The translations under genes and the position numbers were made by a program. The notes beneath the pieces were generated by a model. That model did not search any database, was not told the DNA's origin, and saw only the letters and a program-made list of their open reading frames with translations. This document shows, in pieces, positions 31,737 to 44,000 of a stretch of 64,000 nt of DNA. Every line of letters starts with the position of its first letter. Positions within the stretch are counted from its first letter, which is position 1. Source of the stretch: Turritopsis dohrnii (taxonomy: Eukaryota > Cnidaria > Hydrozoa > Anthoathecata > Oceaniidae); contig BQMF02000101.1 of assembly GCA_027922465.2 (NCBI GenBank), forward strand, positions 682,001 through 746,000. The letters run 5' to 3'.

Positions 31737-34700
31737 GATAGAAACATAATCATGATCGTAATTCTCACTGCTTTTTAGAAATTAGTTAACTGGTTCGGAT
31801 GTTACTTTTAGAAATTTTCGAATTAAGAGAAACCAGATCAGATAAGAAGAAAAATCACAAAGATGTTTTTAGAATGTGCGAGTCTCCAAACACATTATAT
31901 ACCAGATCTTTTCAGTCATCTTTTTAAAAGAAACTTATGGAAAATTGAAAAATCTACACAGTAAACCATGCCTTGTGTCAGATATGAAAGTCCAAACAAG
32001 ATCATTGTGTAAGATATCAAATACACAATTGGAATCAAATACACAACAAGAATTGTTATTTTCTAATATTAAGATTTACAACAAAATCATCAGAGTGTTT
32101 AACAAATTTTTGCAGTTCTAGCATTTAAAACAAACTCAATTCTTTTGAGGTCATTAATCCACCGTTAAAATTAGGATGCAGTTGCTTTTAATGTTAAGCA
32201 CTTCTTTGATGAGTAAAATGTTCCTATAAACAGCCTTTCTAATTCGCTTCGACGAATGCCGACATATATATATGGCGAAATTGTTAAGTTACGTCGGCAA
32301 TATTTTTGACAACATAAATAATTTTGAACCAAACTGAAAACTGTTAAATAATTTATTTGGCCTCATCTTGATGTTCACTTGTCTCAACCAATTCCGGGTC
32401 TGCGTTCCACATCTTGTCTACCATCTTACTTGAGGCAGTTTTAAGTATGACTTACATGGAATGAGTATAAAGCCTGATTTACACAAGAGTACGGCAACTT
32501 GTGTCTACTCTATAGACAGACAATCTTATCGTCCATTTAGAAATCGAATTAGTAAAAATTGACGCAGGAAAGAAAGGAAGAAACTTTTTTATTTCATTGA
32601 ATAACATGAAAACGAGTCCTACTGGTACCACTTTTGTTTTCATATTCTTTCATAAGGTGAAGAAATGAATGCGTATAATAAAGGAAATTTATTAACGGTG
32701 ATCGTTCTCCCTAGCAATGGGATATTTGGTGAATAATGGCCTCATTACTCTCTCAGAACATGTTTTTAAATACTTCACATTAAAGAGCTAAAGGTTATAA
32801 TGCTCAGAAATAAAGCTCAGGTTGCCCTTTTCCTAAAAAAAGTTCCCTTTGGATGTTCAGAATTATGCCCTTTTCCCTTCCGCTGGATGTTGCCCTTCCA
32901 TTCTAGATGACACCCTGACCATCTTACTTTAGTCTGCCAACTGAATAATCTATAAAATTACTGCTGTAGAAAATGACCACCTGCAAAAAAACTACTAATA
33001 CTACAACTTTTTGAGTGGCTGTCTTAAGCAGGTTTAACTGTAACGAAGTTGTTGGAAAGGTACAGCCTAACTTATGTTATAAGACTATACTAACTTATGC
33101 TCGGATTGAAATTGGCTAATGAAAACGAAATCTAAGTATTTGATAAAAATCAGAGAATAAAATTTTAACTAATCATGAGATCTATAGGTTACCAATTAAA
33201 AGTAACACACTAACCCTATTTATGGTTCAAAACTACTTTAGTTTTCTCCTTTTAATATCCAATTCTTCATACTGATCTTCCAATGGTTCAGTTCTGTTTT
33301 AGAACTATCAGATGTTCGTTTTAGACTGTTTCCTCTTATAACTTATGACTAATGCTTTTTCAATGACCAAAAATGAAGACCTTAGGTATCTGACAACTAC
33401 GCAATTAATTTTGTTATTCCAGCTTCGAACTAAAACAACCATTTCATACTCCTGAACTTTTTCACTCAAACTTTCATCAAAGGATATGCAGTAAATTTGA
33501 GACCTCTGAGCTTCATCAAAAACATTTGATCAAAAATAAGGGGCTATGCTATGGTTGATTACATATGTAAGCTTAGTCTGACCTAATTTTATATCTTCAG
33601 CAATTTTTAAAACTTGTCATACAGTAAGACGTTTCATGTTTGAAATTCTTGATGAGAAATTTAATCTTAGGCTGGAATTTATATACAATTCTCAAACTGC
33701 AAGTCCCGTCTTTACAAAACGTTTGGAAAATGAAAAAGGGGGTTGAAAAAGGAAAGAAGTCTTGGTTATTGAACATCTAAGGACTTATTTATTGCTTTTC
33801 GTCAATAACAACACAAGCAGCATTTGCACTTGCGGCAGGTTTAGCGCTTCGTACTGTTGTTTTTACTTTGAGAAACGATCCTTTTCCTTTATGGGAAGTA
33901 GACTTTGACTGTGTCATATTCTCAGTTGCTGGCGCTACATTGACCTTATCTGAGAGAAGGATAAGACCAAAGATAAATAGATGTTATTCCATAAATCTGC
34001 CTTTTCCATTCCAACTAAAGTTTGTATATACCCAGGTACTAAACTACGTGTTTCCCGACTTTCGATTTTATTAAAATTTGTTGCATCCGCAAAAACTAAT
34101 TCTGCAAAATCTCTTTTGAGGTCTTCATCCACAAAAATTTATTCCGTAAAATATGGCATTTTTGAGTCATCCACCCGCAAAAATATATTCCGCAAAAATT
34201 TCTTCCGCAAACAATTTCTTCCCTTAAGGTAAAAAAAATGTGTATATGATTTGTAAAAGCTACTGCTGGATATCTATGGGAAACTGTGACTGTGGGCTTT
34301 GATTAAACTTCAAACTTTAACAACTAGTGACAAATTACTGCTGCCTTTTATTTGTTTTTCTCGATTTTCCTTTTCAATGAATTTTTGCCAGGATATAAAA
34401 TGGAGGCTTGGAACATTATGCTTTTATTCATAAAACAGATAACGACCAATATTTCAATAAAAATTGCAACAGATAAAACATGAAACTTTGTTGCTAGTAC
34501 TCTCATGTCTTTTGCTGAAAACTTTAACATGGCAATTCTTGATGATTTTTGCGCCATCATTTACATCTGTCCTGTTAAGATAAATGATCAAATTTATGAA
34601 AAGGAGAAATGAGAATGGAAACTAAAGAAACTGTGTTGTTTATTCGAACTTTCTTGCTGAATTGCCTTCATCAAAAATTCAAATAAGCACCCATTACTTA

Positions 34701-34773
34701 AGGTTGAAGGATAGGCACTTTTTCAATGTTGACGCTTAATTGAGAGGCAGCGCCTCTTCAAGGCACTATAGTA
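31737..34773. other. Stretch without recognisable genes; old element debris
   Basis: AT-rich, short frames only. Around 32830-32930, GGGAAAAGGGCA-type sequence ending at CAGGGTGTCATCTAG (minus strand) looks like one end of an hAT-like element. At 34080-34232 a cluster of CGCAAAAAT/TTCCGCAAA strings ends with CCCTTAAGG|TA, matching the ends of the TA-flanked MITE at 51147-51770. No complete element or gene can be defined. Confidence 0.45.
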
Positions 34774-34928
34774 GGGACCTTAAGCAACGACGGCGGTAGG
34801 CTTCGCGAGCGGCGTTCGATACGAAAATAACACAATGCGCATGCTCACAAAAGAGGATTCCCTTTTGGAAAGCCGTCTCTTGAAAACCTACAACTTCAAA
34901 ACAGTAGATTTGACGTTCTCTCTAAAAC

Positions 34929-35857
34929 ATGGCTGAAGCAACAGCAAACACGAAGGATAAACAAAAAAGAAAGTAAGTATATGACTTATCTACTCTGTGT
35001 TTTTACAATTCGTGTGTTGATTTATCTATAGAGTGAATATAATTGTTTTTTTAAACATAGTTTGTTTGATTTTTTGTATAATAAACGACAATGGTGTTGT
35101 AGAAAAATGTAAACAAACTTGTGGAAATAGCTCTAGCGCTGGCTGCCATTCAGCTTTATAGTTAGATTATTGTCTGTTATTGACTATTGATATCCAATTT
35201 TTCTATACGTAGATCTCCAATGACTTGGTCTATTCCACACGATGAAATGCTTTGTAGAGAAATATTGACATATGAACCCTACAACCACAAAAGTGGAACT
35301 GTACAAAGAGGAGAGTCTTGGAAATTAATTGCTGAAGCTTTGAACTCATTAAATCATCCTAAATTCAGTGTGAGTCACCGATCTGTAAGAGAACGATATG
35401 CTGTTTTGGAAAAAAACTTCAAAAGAAAAAACAATGAAGAAGAAAATGCATCTGGCATTGCACCAGAAGAACAGACTGACATAGACAGGGCGCTAGAAGA
35501 AATTGTATTAAAATTTAAGGAGATTGAACTTCAGGAAAGTTGTAGCAACAAAGCTGAGATGGAACGTGAGACAGCCACTGACATGCGAAACACATGTATG
35601 GAGACATTTGCCGAAACAATAAAACGAAAAGGTGACGAACCCTCATCTTCTAAAAAAAGCGTAGATCATGTGATGACACATTGAGCTATCTAAGAGAAAA
35701 AATGGAAATTGATCGTCAACTCAAAGAAAAAGAACTAGAAATCAGTCATCAACGCGAACTTACAATGCAAAATTTATTGGCTCAACAACAACAACAAAAT
35801 CAAATTCTTATGAATTTTCTTATGCAAAAAAGAGGTACGGGCAATGACAATTTATAG
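34929..35857 (+). CDS. Harbinger MADF/Myb-SANT-like DNA-binding protein
   Basis: Exon 1 (34929-34972) starts at ATG and ends at donor GTAAGT; exon 2 begins at 35213 after TACGTAG, and the join keeps the frame. Residues about 16-75 form a Myb/SANT-like trihelix domain (TWSIPHDEMLCREIL, WKLIAEALNSL, RERYAVLEKNFKRK). An acidic region and a C-terminal coiled coil rich in Glu, Lys and Gln follow (ELTMQNLLAQQQQQNQILM). A 7-A run at 35652-35658 shifts the frame, giving an early stop at 35682-35684; the coiled coil up to TAG at 35855-35857 is in the next frame. This accessory protein helps HARBI1 reach DNA and the nucleus. Confidence 0.8.
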
Positions 35858-36283
35858 TTCCAGAACTGTTATATAATGACATGAATTTTAACTTTCACTG
35901 AAAAAAATTCATACGAAAATTGTTCTTTCTGTACTAAATTTCACAGAATAAGTTGTGAATATTACCTGCTATTAACCTGCTATTGTTTGGTTCATTTCCC
36001 TGTTATTTAGATATACTTTTGTTATTTGAAGTGGCTCTGGTAGCCTGTTCTTTTTGTTTCACAAATTTATCAATACCACGAAAAACAAAACGTCAAAAAT
36101 AAGTAGATATTTTCATAATTTATTTTCTCTTATCTGTTGGCTTAAAGCAACTTAGTTTTTAAGGTGTTTATGCTATTTTCACTGTCAGATGTTTTTATTT
36201 GTAGAAAAAAGAACAACTTTGTATTATTTGAGAATATTTGTTCACACTTGTAAATAAACTACATAAGTTGTTACAATCAATGT

Positions 36284-37359
36284 CTATGCTAAATATGTTT
36301 CAATATTTGGTGGCTCAAAGTCGAAATATTCACTAGTTTGATTTCCATACAGGCATGTTCTGCAATTTTGCAGGAATGCGCAAGCAAGATACATTTTGCC
36401 AGTAGCACTCAAACCAACCTTCAAGTTTTTTTTGAAATCCATGAACTTGAAATAGTTTATTATCTCCTTGAAAACCCACTCAACAGAAATTCGAACTTGA
36501 CTCATACTTTTGTTAAATGCAACCTGATCTGCTGTTAGACCTGGCCTCCTAAATGGGGCTTGTAGCTGTGGTCTTAGAGGGTAGGCTGGATCTCCATATA
36601 TGCATAAGACTCTACCATTTGGTGCATGAGAGTGTACTTGTAGCTCATGCAAAAGCCCTGACTGAGCTAACATAGCTGAATCGTGCCGTTTTCCTTCACA
36701 GGACCAAAACGATTTGCAATGAGCCCATTTGGAACTACGACACTTTGAAATTTTATGGCATGGACCCGCTTGTGACCATTATACAAAATTCTTTGGTTTT
36801 GCTTAGGACGACAAACAGGTCGGACAGTGCCATCTACAAAGCCCCAACAAAAATCCAAGGCAGCACCTTTGTCATGAATAGCTTGCGCATAATTTTCCAA
36901 AGATGCTGGAGACATCCAGTCATGGTTGAAACCAGAAAATAGCCTGTTATAATTGCCGTGAATGTGATTTAGGATATTATAGGATATTATACTTAATTCA
37001 GGAACAGATCTGCCAAACATAGGAACCATGTCTCCATATCTGATTGGGTAAGCGAAGCGTTTGAGAAAAATACATAAGGCTTCGAGTCCGTCAACTTTAG
37101 TTCTGTTATAGCATATAACATCATCAGGAATACCAAACAGGTCCTTTAGATCATAAATATTATTTTTCTTAAATCGAAAGCTAGCATTGCATTCACTTTC
37201 ATCGAGACGATCGAGATCAAAGCCGTCATATTTCCAGTAAGGAAAGTCGGGATTTTTAGACTTGTTAACATCATATAGAAGGAGAAATTCTTCATCGTTC
37301 AGAAAATTATCGTTGTGAGCTATTAAAAGAGCCTCTCGAATTTCTCTGAAACCAGGCAT
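36284..37359 (-). CDS. HARBI1-type Harbinger transposase
   Basis: Minus strand. I place the start at the methionine at 37359 (MPGFREIREALL), because the open frame further upstream runs into the TIR. DDE motifs are visible: WGFVDGTVRP (first Asp), YGDPAYPLRP (second Asp) and RISVEWVFKEI (Glu). The segment RYGDMVPMFGRSVPELS is the helix-turn-helix-like region conserved in HARBI1. Reading frames 36667-37500 and 36284-36673 meet near 36690-36700, where one base appears to be missing. Convergent with the Myb-like gene. Confidence 0.85.
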
Positions 37360-37862
37360 GTTGTGCGTACTCGTACAGAAGCTGATACCATATTTGTTTA
37401 TTTTTTTTCGTGCTTTATTAATCTGTCGTTGCTTAACAAACTTAACGAAGGCGGCGGTGAAGAATGACGGTATTCCTCGAATACCGTACCGGAACTTCAC
37501 CGCCGTCGTTGCTTAAGGTCCCTAGTACCTGATGGAATGAAGATGTCGAGGCAAAAACATATTTGGTTAGCATCAACCAACCAACCAACTAATTTCAAAT
37601 AGTCAATTACAGTAAGCTTGGGATTGCAAGTATTTGAAAGTCAAGCACTAGGAATAATTATGTATGAAGAAATATTTCTATTGTGGAGAATACAAAGCAC
37701 GTTCTCTATTTATATAGTTTGATATCCAGTTTTTCCAGGGAACTGTCATCGCTCAATTATGTAATTTCTCAATTTTCTCTGCCAGGCAAGGATACCTCAT
37801 CATGATACCTCATCAATCATCATGATAACTACTGTTTTTATATTATATTCCATAATTTTCAG

Positions 37863-38063
37863 TTTCTGGGAAAGGCTGCGTTTATCCTCGATTGGCCAAA
37901 AATGCAGAGGCATTTGAAGAGAGGCAGAGCAGGTATCCTGAAGGAAGTTATTTTTACTATAAATGTAAGCCAGAGTATCACTTTCAAGGCAATCAGGTAA
38001 AGAAACACAAAATTCAGTGTAAACATGGTAGATGGCTACCCTTAGAACTGTATACATGCTATG
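37863..38063 (+). CDS. Receptor exon: Sushi domain 1
   Basis: Acceptor TTTTCAG at 37861-37862, donor GTGAGT at 38064. Four cysteines and a tryptophan in Sushi/CCP order: GKGCVYP, YFYYKCKPEYHF, KIQCKHGRWLP, YTCYG. Confidence 0.8.
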
Positions 38064-41000
38064 GTGAGTTCTTATATTTGATTTAGCAATATTTACAAGT
38101 TTTTATCATTACTTACCTGATAGAAATTATGACGTCAATCTTAGGTTGTTTATTCTTTCGTTAATGCAGTCTTCCCCCAAATACTTTATATGAATATTGC
38201 CCTGTTTTGTGAAAGTTTGCCCAGCTGCATTTTTTTAAAAAAGCTCTGGGCTAAAAGTTAAAAACAGTATTATACACACCAAATGACTTTATCCTACTTC
38301 AAGATCTGAAAATATTAATAGAAGCTTGAGCTTGATCAGCATTCCCTTAGATAAATCAAGAAAGAGTTGGTTGAAATTCCCTTCGTTATTCGGCTAAGTT
38401 CATCTCGCAAAAGTATTTGAAGTATTACAGTATTTCAAGTGGCAAAAGTTTTTCTGATTAAGGATAGTCAAAAAATAGCAAAAACGTTGTTTTTAGCGTT
38501 TCCTATGTAATTTTTATCATAGATTAAGTTTCAAAGTCAAAAATTTAAATTTAGAAGTACTTTTTCCAAAAAACGCGTTTTTGTGTTCTACTCGACATTT
38601 TTTAAATAAATATCTTTTGTTCAAAACATGTGATCTTTTGCTAAGATTCAATAAACGTTGCTGATTTTTATTCGTATTTTTCTTTCAATCATGTATCATT
38701 CGCTAATTTCTATTCAGATATTAGTAAGTAAGTAACGGGAGTTTTTAGTCCTTCGGCTTCCATCCGTAATGGTTGGTTCTTTCCGCCGCCGACTTGCAAC
38801 TATTAGTTGACTTACCGCCAGAGATACGTATAGCATTGCTCTAACGAAGGCCAGTGTGCAGTCAGTCGATGGCTCCTAATGGGCTGAAACTCTGCTTTTA
38901 AAGCCCATCGGAGTGGTGTATTGAGATACGACATGACTGGACTCGAACACGGATCGCAGCGGTGGCATCCAAAGGTACTAACCACTACACCATCGCTGCA
39001 CATTATGTAAACACGTTTGATCTTTGAAAAAACTTAAATCATCGATATCTCAACAATGTTTTTTTCGCTGTTATCCTGACTTTGCCGAGCTCCAAGTCCT
39101 CTACACATCAATCCATGTCGACAGAATGACGTTTATTCGAACCAATGGGAACTTAGAAAAAAACCTTTTCTCGTTTTTGTCTAGTTTTTAGTAACAGCCG
39201 ATAAATTCATGAATAAGCGGGACCGACCATGCGTAAATACGGGCGTAAGTATATGAACAATGATTAAACGATGATTGTGAAAGATCTATTAGTTTTGGTG
39301 AAAAAGTGAGTTTTGTTAGTGATATGATGAGGATCACGTAGATGTAACTTTCACAAGAAACGGATGAGGCTGAGGGGACTTGGAGCTCGAATAGCGCGGG
39401 GAAAGTCAAATTCGTTCAGTAATTTTTTTCTTTTTTGGAGTTTATTACGGTAGCAGCGAAAGCGAATACCGTATTAAAACACCCTTGGACTACTCCTCCT
39501 CCTCCTAATAACGCAATGTAAATTCTGATAAAGGAACGCAGCCTTTTGAATTTTCGAAGTTTTTACATATCAAGAAACAATTTAAAATAGGTTTTCTTAG
39601 ATATGTTATCACTTTAATTTATTCGTGAAGGAATGGATATTAATCAAATAGTTTTATTAAAATTGGGACTTTTAGCTATTTATGCTAGTAAAAGTGCTTT
39701 GATACTTGAAATTAGATATGTTTTTCTTGTTAGCGAAACCTCAGTTCAAATATTCTTATTACCTTATGCGCTTGTTAGCTATTTACACTGTCTTTGTGCA
39801 TTAAGGCTTTCAAAGATCTAGTTCAAAACAGCAGTTATTTGTTCGAATTCAGTTTTAGTTTTATGAATATGATTAAAAACATATATTTTTCCTTCGAAGA
39901 AGCTTGTGCTTTTTCTTACAACATAACAAAAAAATCGTTCAAAAAGCTTGTAGTAAGTGTGATTATATAAAATAAAATAGATACTACAGATCAACTAACG
40001 CATGTATAATTCTTTTGCCTTTGCTGGTGTTATTAAACCCTGGCATTATTGAACCTACTTACACTTACTAATCATTTAAAATATTGTTTTTTTATGCCTG
40101 TTTTCCACGAGTGAGATATCGGTAAAAACAACCTTTAAAGAACTTTTTAGAACTTTCGAAAGCTTCTGTGGGACGAGTAAATTTGCTGCTACCGTTTTGC
40201 GCCATCTGGCTCTTGTTTTTTATTAAAATTAATGTGGTAGATCGATAGAGAATTTATTTATTTATTTATTTATTTATTTATTATAAAATGAAAGTACCTG
40301 AGATATTTCATAAAAACTGAACATATGTTTAGAGGTTAGAGACTATCCTTAAAATATCAGATGTGTAATTCAAACATGTGATGTTCTTATCTCTAGATGA
40401 GTGTAACAATACATGCATTCCAGGATACGGGGAATGCGTGAAATCAATAGATAAACTTAGATACAGTTGCTACTGTAAGCCGAATTTTGTGGGACAATAT
40501 TGCGATCAAAGTGAGGTTAATCTTTCAAATATTAGTGTGTAGAATGTAAAAATTTATTTTAGATTCAATTTAATTGGCTTATTTAGGGGTATGTGAAAGC
40601 ATTCCATCACCAGAGCATGGAATATTGGAATTGGTTTCAGGGTACAAAGAAAATGGAAAGTATTCAATTGGTTCTCGTTTGAATTTACGTTGTGATGCTG
40701 GCTATTCATATTCAGCAAAACGAAATTCATTTCTCATTTGTGGTTTAAATGGCTGGAGTAAATTTTCAGTACCGTTTGTTTGTCAAAGTAATTTCTAAAG
40801 TTTTATTCTTTGAAATTCTTACGTTTCAGCTGTTGGTCGTTGTAAAAAAATCTATCGATTAAATCATTTCAGGGCAAAATTGTTCAGCACCTCCGAATGT
40901 TAGAAATGCCATGAAGTTACAGAAAGATTATTCTGTGGGAGAATTCGTAAAATACACTTGTTATAAAAACTATATTATGGTTGGCGATAGGAGACTAAAA

Positions 41001-44000
41001 TGTGACGAAAATTTGTCTTGGTATGGGAATGTACCTGTGTGTTATACAAATAACGAATTTAAACAACACTGCTTAAAGCAATCCATGCAAATGGTTTGGT
41101 CAAGAGGAACTTATGTATGCGCTAACAGAAAATGTAAGTTTTCATCCATTTATTTATGCTTGTGTATGTAATGATCAACTAATGTCTGTACTTGATTTTC
41201 GTAGCGCAAACGACTAAATCTGTGGTGCAAGTTCGACAAAGCTCTTCTACGAAGCCACTGGTAATAGTCACTGCAACCGCTGGAGGTCTTCTTTTACTCC
41301 TGCTACTTGTCATCAGTTTAGTGGCTTTTCAACGACGACGTATTGTGAGAGCCAACATGCGGCATGGTCGACAACGTCTAAACAGCGATGATGATCGATA
41401 TTCATTTGTTTATTATTCCAACAATTTACACGTGGTTCTACCTTCATATGACGAAGCTATACAAACGCATCGGCAAATTCAGCTGCCACCTTATTTAAGT
41501 GAGGACAATGCAAATGGCAATTTAGAAGGTGTTAGAGGTAAATTATTTTGTGGTTTGTTTTTTACGTCAATAAACTCCGCTTGGGAATGAGATTGTTTAT
41601 GGTAAACAGAATAAAGAAATGCAAATTTTTTTATTTGTTTTTGAAACACAAATATCTAATAACCGAATGACAAAAAATTTAATTTCTTTATTAACACAAC
41701 CGAAATAGTAAAAGATTACTAGTAAAAGCTGTTATTCAGTGGGGCTTATGACCGAAGGGGCTTGCATGAACTGTAACCATGCATGCATATCATATTTTCC
41801 CATAAATTGTGAGCCAAAAAAGAAAAAGACTATCGTCTTCTTCGAAAAAATTTATGTAAACAACAACAAATAATTCATCGGAAATACCGCCAACGAAGTT
41901 AAAGCAAGAATAGTTTATAAGACGGCTTAAAGTTGCAGTTAAAAGTTAATACTGCTGCCACTCTTAACTGTAGAGGATGTGTCGTGCGCGTTACTAATAA
42001 CGAAAGTGTAACTGAAAAGTTCAAAGTGACACTTCCAATCCGAGGTCGATTGCACGTTGGCGGATTGACTCTGAAACTTCAACCAAACTTCAACCCGGGG
42101 TTACTTTTTTTACGATGCATGTAAGCTAAAAACTGAGTTGATATTTTAGCAAACTCAGCAAAAACAAATTTCATAGTATTACAAAAGATTTGATAAAAAC
42201 ATTGGATTATTTCTAAACTCTACTATTTTGATTTAAATAGTGTACACGAAAATAAAAATGAAAACATAATATTCAAAAAGATAAACATGTTTGTAGCAGG
42301 CTGAAGGGTTGGACATGGCCTGAACATTTGTGTGTAACAACCTCCTTAAGCCGGTTTTCCAATAGAAAAAATTGATACGTGTATCGTATTAAAATTTAAC
42401 ATCTGATTGGCGATCTATTCTATAACTACAGACGAGTTTTTAGACGAGACACAGACGAGTGTAGACGAGTCAAAAATGATTGTAGACGAGTCAGAGATTA
42501 ATGTAGGCCAGATACAAACGTATAAAAATGAAGGAATGGATGACGTCGTATGAAATACGATTGTTACATCATTACATGCTAGCATTTCATGTGTGGTCCG
42601 CTGGAGGTAACAATCATTCCACGATATAGATTTTCTCAACACGAATGTGAGCATAACTTTTTAAAGCCTGAGCATTATTCTTTTATGCTGTTTTCATTGT
42701 TCCATATATTCCATTGTTATATATATATAGACACACACTGCACTCCTCCACACAACTTATTTCACGATCCTTTTTCTCAAATAAACTTCTTTACCGCTCC
42801 CTCTTAACCGAAACATGAAGAAGATGTTACGCACACGTACATATTTTATTTTATTTTATATTTACTCGTAAATTTTCCTACCAATGAAATGATTTTAACC
42901 GACAAACCGTTTTTGGTTCATGTCGCCATACTCTCTGTCTCTTCAAAGTGTAGCTTGCAAACAAAATAAACGATAAAATAATGGAGAAAAAACGACAGGA
43001 TATAATCCCGAAAAAGATGGACGAAGGCCCAAAAAAAAGGGTTGCCACAAAAGTTAAATTTCAGGGTATAATTATTTTTTATTTATTTATATGTTGTTAT
43101 TTTTTTTCTGTTGGAAAATTTATTTTGCCTTCGAGCATTTTGGGAAAAGATTCGTGTAAATGAATCATGTTTCTGGTGATGAGACAAAAAACTATAATTC
43201 CTACCACTACACCCCCTTCTCACTTAATTAGGTTTTGGTAGTGATGAAGCGAAGCAAGAAGCGATGGAAATCAGTAGCTTCTGCTGGCGTCATTTTGTTT
43301 ACTGTTCTTTATTTAAAAAAGGAGAGCTAGCTATCTATGCAAGGAAGTGTTTCAGGATGGGATGGATAAACCTGGATTCTACGCAGCAAGCATTTCAGAA
43401 CTAATTGTACCAAACTCTTCTTCCATGCTAGTTAACGTTCTTTTTTTTTGCTCTTGACTGTTCTTAGTTTGTTCTAGCTTGTTCTTAGGTTGTTCCAGTG
43501 TGCAATAACTTCATAGACATGTTGAATGTTTGAAGAGCAATGAAGTTTTAATTTTTCTTTTTCTTGAAAAGTTGTGTTTATTCTCATAATAGAAGTTGTG
43601 TTACATAGTACAAAGCAATCGTTTTCATTATTACCCAAGTCAATAGTTGTCTTTCCTTTATGTAATTTACAACCCAAAAAATTATTTCCTCTGCTTTATA
43701 TAATTTGCAACAAAATTATTTGGTAAATCAAACCTCAAAGTCATTCTTAACTTGTTTAAACTTATTTGCTACTCGTCTACAATCATTTTTGACTCGTCTA
43801 CACTCGTCTGTGACTCGTCTGTGACTCCTCTGTAGTCGTCTACACTCGTCTGTGACTCTTCTGTAGTCGTCTACACTCGTCTGTGACTCGTCTACAAACT
43901 CGTCTGTAGTTATAGAATAGACCCTGATTGGCCAGATTGTTTGATCTTTATATGTTTTTTTGTTTGTTTGTTCAATTTATTTCAAGTCAGATTTTTACTA

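Larger units (their letters stand above)
34774..37522. mobile_element. PIF/Harbinger DNA transposon, complete
   Basis: 24-bp perfect TIRs (GGGACCTTAAGCAACGACGG plus CGGT) at 34774 and, inverted, ending 37522. TAGTA lies directly outside both ends, which contains the short duplication expected of Harbinger (3 bp, e.g. AGT if the TIR includes the next A). It encodes the two proteins diagnostic of the superfamily, converging: a MADF/Myb-SANT-like DNA-binding protein on plus and a HARBI1-type transposase on minus. Each carries one single-base frameshift, so the copy as assembled is probably not autonomous. Confidence 0.92.
38064..40396. other. Receptor intron 1
   Basis: Contains a tRNA-derived SINE (38722-39006) and a TTTA microsatellite (40256-40282). 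GAGCTCCAAGTCC near 39090 and its inverse near 39380 mark a possible small inverted-repeat element. No exon recognised between. Confidence 0.6.

Noticed and set aside
38939..38992. Possible tRNA gene on the minus strand
   Set aside because: Boxes A and B are present, but the acceptor stem does not close and a SINE body follows; annotated as a tRNA-derived SINE.
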